The translations under genes were made by a program, and so were the position numbers. A DNA stretch of 64,000 bases. Source: Perlucidibaca aquatica (GTDB lineage: Bacteria > Pseudomonadota > Gammaproteobacteria > Pseudomonadales > Moraxellaceae). Position 1 is the stretch's first letter. Each line of letters opens with the position of its first letter. Positions 18,814 to 28,042 of the stretch are shown piece by piece. Under the pieces are notes generated by a model that saw only the letters and a program-made list of their open reading frames with translations, was not told where the DNA came from and did not search any database. The stretch spans positions 372,001 to 436,000 of the forward strand of contig NZ_LZDB01000002.1 in assembly GCF_001676655.1 (NCBI RefSeq), read 5' to 3'.

Positions 18814-19625
18814 TGGATTGGACGTTAGCGTGGCAAGCCGTGGTCATGGGTGTTGTGGAAGGGATCACCGAATTCTTGCCGATTTCCAGTACAGGTCATT
18901 TGATTTTAACGGCCGCTTGGCTGGACTTTTGGACAGAGGAAAAGCGCGGGGTTTTTGAGGTCGCCATTCAGCTCGGTGCTATTTTGTCCGTCTGCTACCA
19001 ATACCGTGAGCGTTTGTGGGGCGTGGTGACGCAGCTCGGTCAGGCCGGACCTCAGCGCTTTGTATTGAATGTGTTGGTGGCCTTTATGCCTGCCGCGCTG
19101 TTGGGATTTTTCTTCTTATCCACACTCAAGTTGTATTTCTTTAACCCAGCCTCAGTGGCAATCGCACTGGTAGTGGGTGGCGTGGTCATACTCTGGGCAG
19201 AGCGTCGTCAAACTCCGATTCGCGTGCATACCGTGGATGATATGCGTTGGCAGGACGCGCTTAAGATTGGTCTTGCGCAGTGTTTGGCATTGATTCCAGG
19301 CACCTCCCGCAGTGGCGCGACGATTATTGGCGGCTTGCTCTTTGGCCTCTCGCGTACCGCAGCGGCGGAGTTTTCCTTTTTCCTCGCCATCCCCACCATG
19401 TTTGCGGCCACGCTTTACGACAGCTACAAGCACCGTGAGCTGTTTGCCTTGGCGGACCTCCCGATTTTTGCCATCGGCTTTGTGGTGTCTTTTCTGGTGG
19501 CTTTGCTGGTGATTCGGGCCTTGATGCGCTTTATTTCACAGCATGACTTCACCGTTTTTGCGTGGTATCGCATTGCCTTTGGTCTAGCCATTTTGCTGGG
19601 CGTTGGCGGCAGCGCGTGGGCCTAA
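18813..19625 (+). CDS. uppP: undecaprenyl-diphosphatase
   Basis: UppP (BacA), about 270 residues, a polytopic membrane phosphatase that recycles undecaprenyl pyrophosphate to the monophosphate carrier for peptidoglycan synthesis. The signature [14 protein letters not shown] lies near residues 15-28 and PGTSRSGAT at about 166-174. ATG 18813 is chosen; GTG 18810 directly before it is also possible. The start overlaps the thioesterase stop, and the 3' end overlaps the rsmJ coding sequence. Confidence 0.95.
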   Translation: MDWTLAWQAVVMGVVEGITEFLPISSTGHLILTAAWLDFWTEEKRGVFEVAIQLGAILSVCYQYRERLWGVVTQLGQAGPQRFVLNVLVAFMPAALLGFFFLSTLKLYFFNPASVAIALVVGGVVILWAERRQTPIRVHTVDDMRWQDALKIGLAQCLALIPGTSRSGATIIGGLLFGLSRTAAAEFSFFLAIPTMFAATLYDSYKHRELFALADLPIFAIGFVVSFLVALLVIRALMRFISQHDFTVFAWYRIAFGLAILLGVGGSAWA

Positions 19626-20449
19626 CACGGCTTTGCGTTGATGCTGCGCTGACGCTTGAGCGTCAGCAACTGGCGCAGGCGTTGGCTGTTCAGCTTGGTT
19701 TATCGCTAGCGCTACTCACGGATCGTCGTGAACTGCTGCCCTCGCGCCATGAGCGTCAAGACACAGACGCATTGGTGTTGTGGCTAGATGCGCAAGGCTT
19801 AGGCTTGCAAGCCATTGAGAAGCCACTGCCAGCTCCTGTGAGAGTCGATTTTGCTTCAGATGCCCTGCGCTGGCGAACGGCGCAAGGCGGCGGTGGTGGT
19901 GAGGCGGTGGTTAAGGCCTGTGGCGTTAAACCACATATGACAGGCTCGGCGCGATTACGGGTGCTGGATGCTACGGCGGGCTGGGGGCGTGATAGCTGGC
20001 TCTTGGCTCATGTAGGTGCCGACGTGCAGAGCTGTGAACGCTCACCCATTGTGCAAGCCTTGCTCCGCGATGGCTTGTCACGCGCATTAGCCAACCCTGA
20101 AACCTGCGCAACCGCGTCACGATTGCAGCTTCATGCGGGCAGTGCGCAATCCGTATTAATGCAGTTACGCGAGTTGCCCAGCCAGGATCGTCCAGAGACG
20201 GTTTACCTAGATCCCATGTTCCCGCACCGCGACAAATCTGCGCTGGTTAAGTTGGATATGCGTTTGTTTCGGCAGGTGGTGGGAAGTGATGATGATGCCG
20301 ATGAGTTGTTGTTGCTGGCTCGGCAGGTCGCGACTCGGCGCATCGTCGTAAAACGACCACGCCACGCCCCTGACTTAGCGGGTGTGGCGCCGCATCAGCG
20401 CATGGAAGGTCAGAGCAATCGCTTTGACCTGTATGCACCATTACTTTAA
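19616..20449 (+). CDS. rsmJ: 16S rRNA (guanine1516-N2)-methyltransferase RsmJ
   Basis: SAM-dependent methyltransferase recognised as RsmJ (YhiQ), which modifies G1516 of 16S rRNA. Family segments are [36 protein letters not shown] (SAM site), [17 protein letters not shown] and the C-terminal VVKRPRHAP and SNRFDLY. The start is uncertain: the frame is open back to 19562 inside uppP, and GTG 19616 is the candidate giving the family N-terminus (277 residues, 10-nt overlap with uppP). No ATG is available there. Confidence 0.88.
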   Translation: MGLTRLCVDAALTLERQQLAQALAVQLGLSLALLTDRRELLPSRHERQDTDALVLWLDAQGLGLQAIEKPLPAPVRVDFASDALRWRTAQGGGGGEAVVKACGVKPHMTGSARLRVLDATAGWGRDSWLLAHVGADVQSCERSPIVQALLRDGLSRALANPETCATASRLQLHAGSAQSVLMQLRELPSQDRPETVYLDPMFPHRDKSALVKLDMRLFRQVVGSDDDADELLLLARQVATRRIVVKRPRHAPDLAGVAPHQRMEGQSNRFDLYAPLL

Positions 20450-20460
20450 GCCGCTTTTGT

Positions 20461-22989
20461 TTAAGCCGCTTTAGCCTTTTTGCGTTCTTTGCTTTGCTCC
20501 AGTGCGAGCAACGCGCTCGCCACTTCCTCATCGGTAATGAGGGTGACCTGCAATACCGCCTGACGGATACCGCTGGGTAGCATTTGCAGGGCATCGTTAG
20601 CCAGCGAACTCAAGCGTTCGTCAAAGACTAGGCGCTTGTCATCGCTAACGCAGAGATAGCCCAAGCCTTTCAGCGTATCGAGGAAGTTTTTGAACAAGGC
20701 CTTGTCGAAGAACTCAGGCGCACTGAACTCACGAACGAAGGACAGGCGCTGCGCCAGCAGATGGCAAAGCTCTTCGAGTTGTTGCTGCGTGAGCTTGTCG
20801 GAGCCACGCTGATTCAGCACGGTGACGGTCATGTGGTAACGCACCAGGGTCTGTCGCAGCGCTCGGCTAAGGATGTGCAAACGGGCGTAATCGGCGGTAT
20901 TCGAACCTGGCACGACCCAGGTGTCATCCTGCGTGCGCTGCACGAGGTTTTGCTCCGCCATCGCGGCTAAGGTTTTGGCGACGATGGCAGGCAACTCATC
21001 ATCTTGCCAAATCAGGAAGAGCTCTGAGCGCAGGAAGGGATAAATGGATCGCACCATTTTCAGCAACTGCTCCATGCTGGCGTGATTATTTTGCAGTAAC
21101 AAAATAGCCAGCAGCGAGGGCAGAGCGAACAGGTGCAGGGTGTTATTTCGGAAGTAGGTCATCAACACCGCTTCTTCTTCTTGCAGGTAGAGCAAGTCAC
21201 CCAGCGGATGCTTTCGGCGCTGAAGGATTTTCAGCTCTTCGCCATAAGCGACCATTTCGCTTCCCGTCATTTCCGTAATCACAATTTTGTCGTGATAGGG
21301 CACGGCTTGAAGCAGTGCTTTATTGAGTTCGAGTTGCTCAGCGAGTTGCTCTTCGTCGATGGCGTGCTTGGGCGTGGATAGCAGCACCAAGCTAAGCAAA
21401 TTCACCGGATTGACCACCGCACTCGCGTTGATTTGCGTGGTGATGGCATCGCCGATGGCTTTCGAGGTAGTCACAAACTCAGGGCTTTCGGCTGCATTGG
21501 GGTTGTCACGCCAGCCCGGCATGTTGGCATCCAATACATCATTGAGATAAATCGGGGTGCCGAAGCTCAAGTGCACGCGACCAAAGACTTTTTGTAGCTT
21601 ACGAACCGACATGGCTAAAGCAAACAGGTTTTCTTTCTGCTTGGGCTTACCTTGTAGCTCGCCAATATAGGTGCCGCCTTCCATGAGTTTTTCATAGCCA
21701 ATATAGGCGGGCAGAAAAACCAAGGGGCGCTTGTGATCACGCAAGTAGCTGCGCAACGTCATGTTCACCATGCCCAGCTTGGCATTGAGCAAACGCCCTG
21801 TGCGGCTGCGGCCGCCCTCAACAAAGTACTTGATGGGGAAGCCGCGACTCATGATCTGGTGCAGGTACTCATGAAACACCGTGCCGTAGAGAAAATTGTC
21901 GCGGAAAGTGCGGCGCAGGAAGAATGCGCCCGAGCGACGTAAAATGCCGCCAACAATGGGCATGTTTAAGTTAGCGCCTGCTGCAATGTGCGGCGTGGTG
22001 TAGCCGCGCGTGAAAATGACATAGGCCAGCAGCAGGTAATCAATGTGGCTGCGATGGCAGGGCACATAAATCACCTCGTGGTCAGCGGTATGCTTCTCCA
22101 CAGTATCGAAATGATGCACCTCAACGCCGTTGTATAAGCGCGTCCACATCCACGTCAAAAAGGATTTCAGTGCGTTGACGACCGGGAAAGAGTAGTCGGC
22201 GGCAATTTCGTTGCAGTAGATACGCGCTCGTGATTCAGCGACTTCGCGGGTCACGCCGCGCTCACTCACCTCACGATCAATACTGGCCTGAACCGGTGCG
22301 GAATTGATGATTTCATTAAACAGCGTGCGACGGTGCGATAAGTCCGGGCCAATCACAGCGGTGCGCTGACGACGGAAATGCACGCGCAGGACTCGGGAGA
22401 CTTTGCGTAGCGTGAGCTCACTATTCTGGCCTTCATCACAGAGGTGGCGCAGTGAAATCGGCGCATTGACGCGCAGCATCGTGGTGCGACCTTGTACGAG
22501 CACCGTAATGAATTGTTTTAAGGCTGATGGGGTCGCCCAGGAGTCAGCAAATAAGACTTTTAACAGCGAGCTTTCTTTATCTGGCGAGCGGCCCCACAAA
22601 ATGGTGACTGGAACCAGTTGCACGTCCAGCGTGCTATCCGCTTTAACCGCTTCGATGAGTGACTGAAGTCGGGGCGAATGCTGATGGCGCGGTTTGATCA
22701 GTGGATTCGGCTGTTCACCACGGGTTAAGCACAGAATCGAGTGCTTTTCGCGCAGACCGTGCTGGCGCATGGACGCCAAGGGGCGGGGCATGCCCAGATT
22801 CATTGCTTCGCTTTCCAGCACCAACACGTTCGAGAGCAGGCGGCTTTGCAGGACGTAACAAATTGGCTTATTTGGGTCTATGCCTAAGCTGCGCCAATCG
22901 TGCGGCATGACTTGAGTGCGTACCCAAAGCATCATGGTTTTACGAATAACCAGACGAATCAGACGATCCAGACCAAACAATCGAAACAT
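20461..22989 (-). CDS. plsB: glycerol-3-phosphate 1-O-acyltransferase
   Basis: PlsB, 842 residues, acylating sn-glycerol 3-phosphate at position 1 to start phospholipid synthesis at the inner membrane. The HX4D catalytic motif is CHRSHID (H312, D317), followed by FVEGGRSRTGRLL and VFLPAYIGYEKLMEGG, the other acyltransferase blocks. Length is close to the E. coli enzyme (807) with slightly longer ends. It is monocistronic and convergent with rsmJ, with only 11 nt between stops. The two stop regions share the repeated sequence TTTAAGCCGCTTT. Confidence 0.97.
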   Translation of the reverse strand: MFRLFGLDRLIRLVIRKTMMLWVRTQVMPHDWRSLGIDPNKPICYVLQSRLLSNVLVLESEAMNLGMPRPLASMRQHGLREKHSILCLTRGEQPNPLIKPRHQHSPRLQSLIEAVKADSTLDVQLVPVTILWGRSPDKESSLLKVLFADSWATPSALKQFITVLVQGRTTMLRVNAPISLRHLCDEGQNSELTLRKVSRVLRVHFRRQRTAVIGPDLSHRRTLFNEIINSAPVQASIDREVSERGVTREVAESRARIYCNEIAADYSFPVVNALKSFLTWMWTRLYNGVEVHHFDTVEKHTADHEVIYVPCHRSHIDYLLLAYVIFTRGYTTPHIAAGANLNMPIVGGILRRSGAFFLRRTFRDNFLYGTVFHEYLHQIMSRGFPIKYFVEGGRSRTGRLLNAKLGMVNMTLRSYLRDHKRPLVFLPAYIGYEKLMEGGTYIGELQGKPKQKENLFALAMSVRKLQKVFGRVHLSFGTPIYLNDVLDANMPGWRDNPNAAESPEFVTTSKAIGDAITTQINASAVVNPVNLLSLVLLSTPKHAIDEEQLAEQLELNKALLQAVPYHDKIVITEMTGSEMVAYGEELKILQRRKHPLGDLLYLQEEEAVLMTYFRNNTLHLFALPSLLAILLLQNNHASMEQLLKMVRSIYPFLRSELFLIWQDDELPAIVAKTLAAMAEQNLVQRTQDDTWVVPGSNTADYARLHILSRALRQTLVRYHMTVTVLNQRGSDKLTQQQLEELCHLLAQRLSFVREFSAPEFFDKALFKNFLDTLKGLGYLCVSDDKRLVFDERLSSLANDALQMLPSGIRQAVLQVTLITDEEVASALLALEQSKERKKAKAA

Positions 22990-23124
22990 AGTGCAACCTC
23001 AAGGCAACGACGCAGAAAAATGAAATAGCGCCAAACAGTTTCGCGAGTGTAACAAAAGCCTGACAATAAACGCCTAAGCAGTCAGCCTATCTGTCTGGAA
23101 ATTGCCACAACCTGAGGTGTGCCC

Positions 23125-23994
23125 ATGTCCGCTGTTATGCAAGAGTTGTTGCAGTTACTTGATTTGGAACCCATTGAGATCAATCTTTTTCGCGGCCAAA
23201 GCATTAATTTATTTGGAAAAAATGTATTTGGCGGGCAGGTTTTAGGGCAGGCGTTGATGGCTGCCGGACGCACAGTGGAAGATCGCTTAGCGCATTCGCT
23301 GCATGCGTATTTTTTGCGTCCCGGCGACGCCACAACACCGATTGTGTATTCCGTAGAGCGTGTACGAGACGGCAAGAGCTTTACCACCCGCACGGTCAAA
23401 GCGATTCAGCATGGCGAAATCATTTTCACCATGATGGCGTCTTTTTCCATTGCAGAAGATGGCCTAGACCACCAAATGCCCATGCCGACAGTTCCCGCAC
23501 CTGAGGAGCTAAAGAGCGAGCTGGAACTGCGTCGTTTGGTGGCGCCATTCGTACCGGAGAAAATGCGCGCCATGATGGAACGAGACCGTCCCATTGAGTT
23601 ACGCCCGATTGATCCCGTGAATCCTTTCGCGCTGAGCCCTAAACCACCGCATCGAGCACATTGGATGCGATCCCAAATGGCGCTGCCTGATGACCCCTTC
23701 TTGCATCAGTGTTTGTTAGCGTTTGCTTCTGATTTTGCTCTAATGGGAACAGCCATGCTGCCGCATGCGGTGCACTTTATGCAGCCCTCCATGCAGTGCG
23801 CCAGCATAGACCATGCTATGTGGTTCCATCGCCCAGTGCGCATGGATGAATGGCTGCTCTACAGCATGGATGCACCCTCAGCATCGTCTGCAAAGGGGAT
23901 TAATCGCGGCCTGATTTATGACCGTGATGGCGTGCTTATCGCTTCAACGGCTCAGGAGGGTCTGATGCGTCAGCATGAGTTGCTGGCGCGGTAA
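23125..23994 (+). CDS. tesB: acyl-CoA thioesterase II
   Basis: TesB-type double-hotdog thioesterase, 289 residues, hydrolysing medium- and long-chain acyl-CoA. Family blocks are FGGQVLGQALMAA near the N-terminus, LHAYFLRPGD, SFTTRTVKAIQ, and the second-hotdog segments SDFALMGTAM and SIDHAMWFHRP. ATG 23125 is preferred over GTG 23119 because GAGG is 7 nt before it. It abuts the opposed patatin gene with a 2-nt gap. Confidence 0.93.
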   Translation: MSAVMQELLQLLDLEPIEINLFRGQSINLFGKNVFGGQVLGQALMAAGRTVEDRLAHSLHAYFLRPGDATTPIVYSVERVRDGKSFTTRTVKAIQHGEIIFTMMASFSIAEDGLDHQMPMPTVPAPEELKSELELRRLVAPFVPEKMRAMMERDRPIELRPIDPVNPFALSPKPPHRAHWMRSQMALPDDPFLHQCLLAFASDFALMGTAMLPHAVHFMQPSMQCASIDHAMWFHRPVRMDEWLLYSMDAPSASSAKGINRGLIYDRDGVLIASTAQEGLMRQHELLAR

Positions 23995-23996
23995 TA

Positions 23997-25241
23997 TCAG
24001 GCGCCGGTCTCTTGCTGGGGAGACCGGCGAAAGTTGAGAATCGTACTCGTCGCGCTCTCTTCGCTCGCCAGAGTGGGCGGGCATAAAAAGGCTTTCAACT
24101 CCACTTCCCGTTCTTTCGCTTCGCTATAGCCCAACTCGATTAATGCTTTCGTGAAGGGTGCTTCAAAAATTAGGTAGCTCAGTAAGTTAGAGCCTGATTT
24201 CTTGAACATGCCGGAGCCGCGTACAAAGAGCTGAATGGAAGCGGGCAGGGTGTGGGCATATTGCGCCGCGAGCACCTCAAGTTTGTCGAGCTGAGGGGAG
24301 ATCACCATATAGTTCACGGGCTTGAGTGACGTCGTGGCCAGTCGCTCGGGCGGTAGAATGCTGACCGTATGGTTAATACGGTGCATGCGCTCTAAGTCCA
24401 TTTCCAAACTGTCCACAAAAGAACTGCTCATGATGTGGCCAATGATTTGAGCCAAGCTGGGGTAGCTCATGACCGGCGATTTAGCGGCACTGCCTGCACC
24501 CGTTCCAGCACCGATGACCAAGATGCGGCTCGCACCCAAATGCAGCGCTGGGCTGATCGGTGCAAGCTGACGCAACGCGCCATCACCGTAGTATTCGCCG
24601 GCGACATCCACGGCGGGAAAAATCAACGGTATAGCACTTGAGGCCATCAAATGTTCGTGGCTGAGGAGGGTGCGACGTCCGCGACGCCGTGCGCGATGCC
24701 AATCGGTTAGGTGCGGAGCGCCTTGGTAGAAATTCACCGAATCGCCACGGCTATAGCTGCAGGCAGTGATACACAAGGCCTGAAGATGTCCGGCATCGAT
24801 CATGCGTGGCAGTTGTTTGAGATCAATAATTTCGCGCAACAGTTCACCCAGTGGCGAATTGTTCAGCAGGGACACCGGTACGGTTTTGTTGAACATGCCT
24901 AAGGCCAAATTGCTAATCCAGCGGAAGGCGCTGCCTAGCACGCCTTGCCAGTCAGTGCGATACACTTGCGAGCTCGAAAAATTCGCCCACACCTCATGCA
25001 ACTTATCAACGCCGGTGCCAAACGAGTCGGCACAAGTGGCTAGCGCTGCTGCATTGAGTGCACCTGCAGACGTGCCACAAATAATCGGAAACGGGGTGCT
25101 GTGACGGTTCGGCAGCATTTCGGAAATAGCGCGCAGTACGCCAATTTGATAAGCCGCGCGAGCACCTCCGCCAGACAAAACCAGTGCAGCCGGTCCAGTA
25201 GAAGTATCGATTTCCAGATGGCTTTGATCGGGTCCATTCAT
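23997..25241 (-). CDS. patatin-like phospholipase
   Basis: Patatin-family acyl hydrolase of 414 residues. It has the oxyanion loop SGGGARAAYQ at 23-32, the nucleophile elbow CGTSAG with Ser58, and the catalytic Asp220 in GDGALR, so the Ser-Asp dyad is complete. The frame is open upstream to 25400, but ATG 25241 is chosen for its AGGA 9 nt upstream and position close to the domain. No signal peptide is visible, so it is probably cytoplasmic. Specificity (phospholipid, storage polyester or other) is not known. Confidence 0.88.
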   Translation of the reverse strand: MNGPDQSHLEIDTSTGPAALVLSGGGARAAYQIGVLRAISEMLPNRHSTPFPIICGTSAGALNAAALATCADSFGTGVDKLHEVWANFSSSQVYRTDWQGVLGSAFRWISNLALGMFNKTVPVSLLNNSPLGELLREIIDLKQLPRMIDAGHLQALCITACSYSRGDSVNFYQGAPHLTDWHRARRRGRRTLLSHEHLMASSAIPLIFPAVDVAGEYYGDGALRQLAPISPALHLGASRILVIGAGTGAGSAAKSPVMSYPSLAQIIGHIMSSSFVDSLEMDLERMHRINHTVSILPPERLATTSLKPVNYMVISPQLDKLEVLAAQYAHTLPASIQLFVRGSGMFKKSGSNLLSYLIFEAPFTKALIELGYSEAKEREVELKAFLCPPTLASEESATSTILNFRRSPQQETGA

Positions 25242-25398
25242 GACTACAATTCCTATACCGAGTTTGATTTTATCGTCTGCTTGCTTTTTCAGCGATGCAA
25301 GATCAATTCGTCTGTGTTTTGCAGGCTTTTTGCTGTCCGCCTGTAGTCGACCTCGGCCATGCGTTAAGCTGTCAACGAACAGATAAAAGGGGGATGGC

Positions 25399-26343
25399 AT
25401 GGCGGATGGCAGGCGGCAATGGCGCTGGCGACTGGGGTTCGTTGTCGTAGCGATAGTTCTTTTTGCGCTGCAATTTCGTGACCTGCCCGACGGTGTATTA
25501 GGTCAAGAAATTTTCTGGCAGCTGCGCCTGCCAAGGCTGTTGTTGGCGGCATTCGCGGGTGCAGCATTGGCATTGGCCGGGCTATGGCTGCAAACACTGT
25601 TCCGAACGGCATTGGTCGAGCCTGGATTGCTCGGTGTGTCTTCTGGATCTGCCTTGACCGCGATTATTTTTCTCGTGCTTTGGCCGGCTGCCTGGGTGTG
25701 GATGCCCTTAGCTGCCATGGTGGGTGGAAGCTTGGCGCTGTTTATGGTGCTCGCGCTGGCCAAGCGTTTTCAGCTCCAGGGAGAGGCCTTGTTGTTGCTC
25801 GGCATCGCGCTCAATGCCCTATTAGCGGCAGCGATGCAAATGCTGCTGCTGATCAGCCCAGATCAAGCCTTGCGCGCCAGTAGCTTCTGGCTAATGGGCA
25901 GTTTCGCCTATGGTGAAGCGCGATTATTGTTGCCGGCGATAGCCTTGCTGGTGGTGTTTACGGTGTGGGGTATGCGCCGCGCCAGTGCTTTTGATCTCTG
26001 GTTGCTGGGTGAGCGCGAAGCGGGCCACTTAGGTCTGCCCGTTGCCCAGTTTCGACGTCAAATTATGTGGGCCAGTTCCGCCCTAGTCGCGCTGGTTGTC
26101 GTGCAGTCAGGTAGCATTGCGTTTATTGGCCTGATGGCGCCGCACATGGCCAGTCGCTGGGTGGGTTGTAGTCATCGTGTGCTTACCCCCGCCGTACTGC
26201 TCATTGGCGCAATGTTGGCGGTGTTTGCCGATGCCTTGGCGCAAACCTTGCTGAGCCCGCTGGAAATCCCGGTCGGCATTCTGACTGCGCTGCTGGGCGC
26301 TCCCTTCTTTCTTGCGCTGCTGCGCTTGCGGTGGCAGCGATGA
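25399..26343 (+). CDS. FecCD-family ABC transporter permease
   Basis: Polytopic permease of 314 residues in the BtuC/FecCD/HmuU family for import of iron-siderophore, heme or cobalamin. Family blocks are RLPRLLLAAFAGAALALAG near the N-terminus, LGVSSGSA, and the coupling region GSIAFIGLMAPHMAS. It overlaps the ATPase gene. Neither a periplasmic binding protein nor a TonB receptor is adjacent, and I saw no B12-riboswitch-like element in the 157 nt upstream, so the substrate stays open. Confidence 0.88.
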   Translation: MADGRRQWRWRLGFVVVAIVLFALQFRDLPDGVLGQEIFWQLRLPRLLLAAFAGAALALAGLWLQTLFRTALVEPGLLGVSSGSALTAIIFLVLWPAAWVWMPLAAMVGGSLALFMVLALAKRFQLQGEALLLLGIALNALLAAAMQMLLLISPDQALRASSFWLMGSFAYGEARLLLPAIALLVVFTVWGMRRASAFDLWLLGEREAGHLGLPVAQFRRQIMWASSALVALVVVQSGSIAFIGLMAPHMASRWVGCSHRVLTPAVLLIGAMLAVFADALAQTLLSPLEIPVGILTALLGAPFFLALLRLRWQR

Positions 26344-27137
26344 TGCAAATTTCAGCTCAGTCCTTGTGCAGTCCAGATGGCCGTGTGGTGCTGGAGCTAC
26401 CAGACCTCCACTTGCAGGCAGGTGAATGTTGGCTGGTGTTAGGGCCCAATGGCGCGGGTAAAAGTACGTTCTTACGACATGCCGCAGGTCAATCCGCGGC
26501 GAATTCGCTTGTGCTGACTCAGCATTGGCGCTGGCAGGGCAAGCCCTTACCCAAGTGGCACGATAATGCCTGGGCGCAACAGCGCGCGTATTTGCCTCAG
26601 CAGCACCACTTGCGTTCTGCCTTGAGCGTTGAAGCGATCGTGCGCATGGGGGCTTTCCCGTGGCAGGGTGTGCATGCGCAGCTGACTCATGCCTTGGTTG
26701 GCATCATCGAGGAATGGGATTTACAGCATCTACGTCATCGGTCATGGACCACGCTGTCGGGTGGTGAGCAGCAGCGGGTTCAGCTCGCGCGAACCGCTTT
26801 GCAATTGGCGTTAGCCGAAACCGATAAACCACGGCTCTGGCTGTTAGACGAACCCTTAGCGGCGCTTGATTTGCGTCATCAAGCGGTGGCGTTGTCCGCC
26901 ATGCATCAAGCCGCCAAGAAAGGGGCTTTGGTGGTGGCGAGCGTGCACGACATGAATGCTGCCCTAGCGATTGCTAGCCATATCTTGGTGTTAGGAAACG
27001 GGGCTGTACTGTGGCAGGGCGCGGTACAGGCAGAACCTGTTCGTGAGGCACTTGCCGAGGCATTTTCGTTGCCCTTGGTGTGGGCGAGTTGGCAGGATGG
27101 AGAGACTTCAGGGCAATGGCTAGTGCCACGACCCTGA
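26340..27137 (+). CDS. ABC transporter ATP-binding protein (FecE/BtuD type)
   Basis: ABC ATPase of about 265 residues paired with the FecCD permease. Walker A is GPNGAGKST, the signature LSGGEQQRV, Walker B LWLLDEPLAALD, and the switch His lies in VASVHDMN. Possible starts are GTG 26331, ATG 26340 and ATG 26343; the middle one is given. The gene overlaps the permease stop, so the two are translationally coupled. Heme, siderophore and cobalamin ATPases cannot be told apart by eye. Confidence 0.87.
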   Translation: MMQISAQSLCSPDGRVVLELPDLHLQAGECWLVLGPNGAGKSTFLRHAAGQSAANSLVLTQHWRWQGKPLPKWHDNAWAQQRAYLPQQHHLRSALSVEAIVRMGAFPWQGVHAQLTHALVGIIEEWDLQHLRHRSWTTLSGGEQQRVQLARTALQLALAETDKPRLWLLDEPLAALDLRHQAVALSAMHQAAKKGALVVASVHDMNAALAIASHILVLGNGAVLWQGAVQAEPVREALAEAFSLPLVWASWQDGETSGQWLVPRP

Positions 27138-27150
27138 AGTGACTTGCCAC

Positions 27151-28026
27151 TTACAGCGCGGTCACGGTACCCGCGAGATGCGGCTTTCCTTTGCGTGCAT
27201 CGTTGACGGTAAATTGATAGCCCGTGCTCGTGGCTTCCGAACTGAAAGCGACTTTAGCGGGCAACAATATCGGCAACTTAAACTGCACATCCACGCGATA
27301 AGCATTTGGCAGGCGACCATCAAGCGCCGCTAAGCAGGCGGCTTTGCTCCACATGCCATGGGCAATAGCTTGTGGAAAGCCCAGCAGTTTGGCGGTGGCG
27401 GCATAGAGATGGATCGGGTTGCGATCGCCAGAAACAGCGCCGTAACGACGACCAATATCCCCTGGCACCGTCCAAATCGAGGAAGGCGTGGAGGATACAA
27501 TGCGCGCAGGCTTTTCGGACTTCGCGGATTTTTCTGCGGGTTTAGCCTCTGCTTTTGGCGTGGCTTGGCGGCGCAGATAGGTGCTGATATCCACCCACAC
27601 TTTCTCTTCGCCCACAAAGGCTTCGCTGATCAGGTCAAACGTCACGCCCTTATCGTGCGGCTGTAAATTGCCCACACGGGTACGGAAGGTGACTTGCTCG
27701 CGCACATTCACTGGGCGGAGCTGATCAATGGTGTTGCGAACATGGACGAGGCCGAGCAGCGCATAAGGGAACGCGGCGTCGGTCATCACTACTAACTGCA
27801 GGGGCGTGCTTAGCACATGCAGGTAGGTCGAAGGCACGGTATCGCGCAGAGTAAAACCGCAGGTGCGGTTGTACTCGGCGAGATGTGCGAGGTCGATGCT
27901 TTGATCACGCAGCACCACCTCTAAGTCGGGCAGCGTATGGCTGCCCTTTTTATTGAAGCCACCCAGCACCGCCTTGGCATAAAGGCTCAAGGCACCTGGG
28001 GCTTTTGCGATTTCACGAACTGTCAT
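27151..28026 (-). CDS. MaoC-like acyl dehydratase
   Basis: MaoC-type (R)-hydratase/dehydratase of 291 residues with two hotdog domains. The C-terminal one has the hydratase motif SGDRNPIHLY (Asp201, His206), which hydrates enoyl-CoA or dehydrates (R)-3-hydroxyacyl-CoA. A Lys/Ala/Glu-rich linker lies at about 157-174. Start ATG 28026 follows a GGAG; TTG 28032 is less likely. It is downstream of the large FabG gene and near the divergent thiolase, so the three could run thiolase, reductase and hydratase steps on 3-oxoacyl-CoA in either direction. Confidence 0.88.
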   Translation of the reverse strand: MTVREIAKAPGALSLYAKAVLGGFNKKGSHTLPDLEVVLRDQSIDLAHLAEYNRTCGFTLRDTVPSTYLHVLSTPLQLVVMTDAAFPYALLGLVHVRNTIDQLRPVNVREQVTFRTRVGNLQPHDKGVTFDLISEAFVGEEKVWVDISTYLRRQATPKAEAKPAEKSAKSEKPARIVSSTPSSIWTVPGDIGRRYGAVSGDRNPIHLYAATAKLLGFPQAIAHGMWSKAACLAALDGRLPNAYRVDVQFKLPILLPAKVAFSSEATSTGYQFTVNDARKGKPHLAGTVTAL

Positions 28027-28042
28027 GGTCAAACTCCAGCGC

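Noticed and set aside
25242-25398. Cobalamin riboswitch before the FecCD permease
   Set aside because: The stretch is too short and lacks a B12-box-like sequence.
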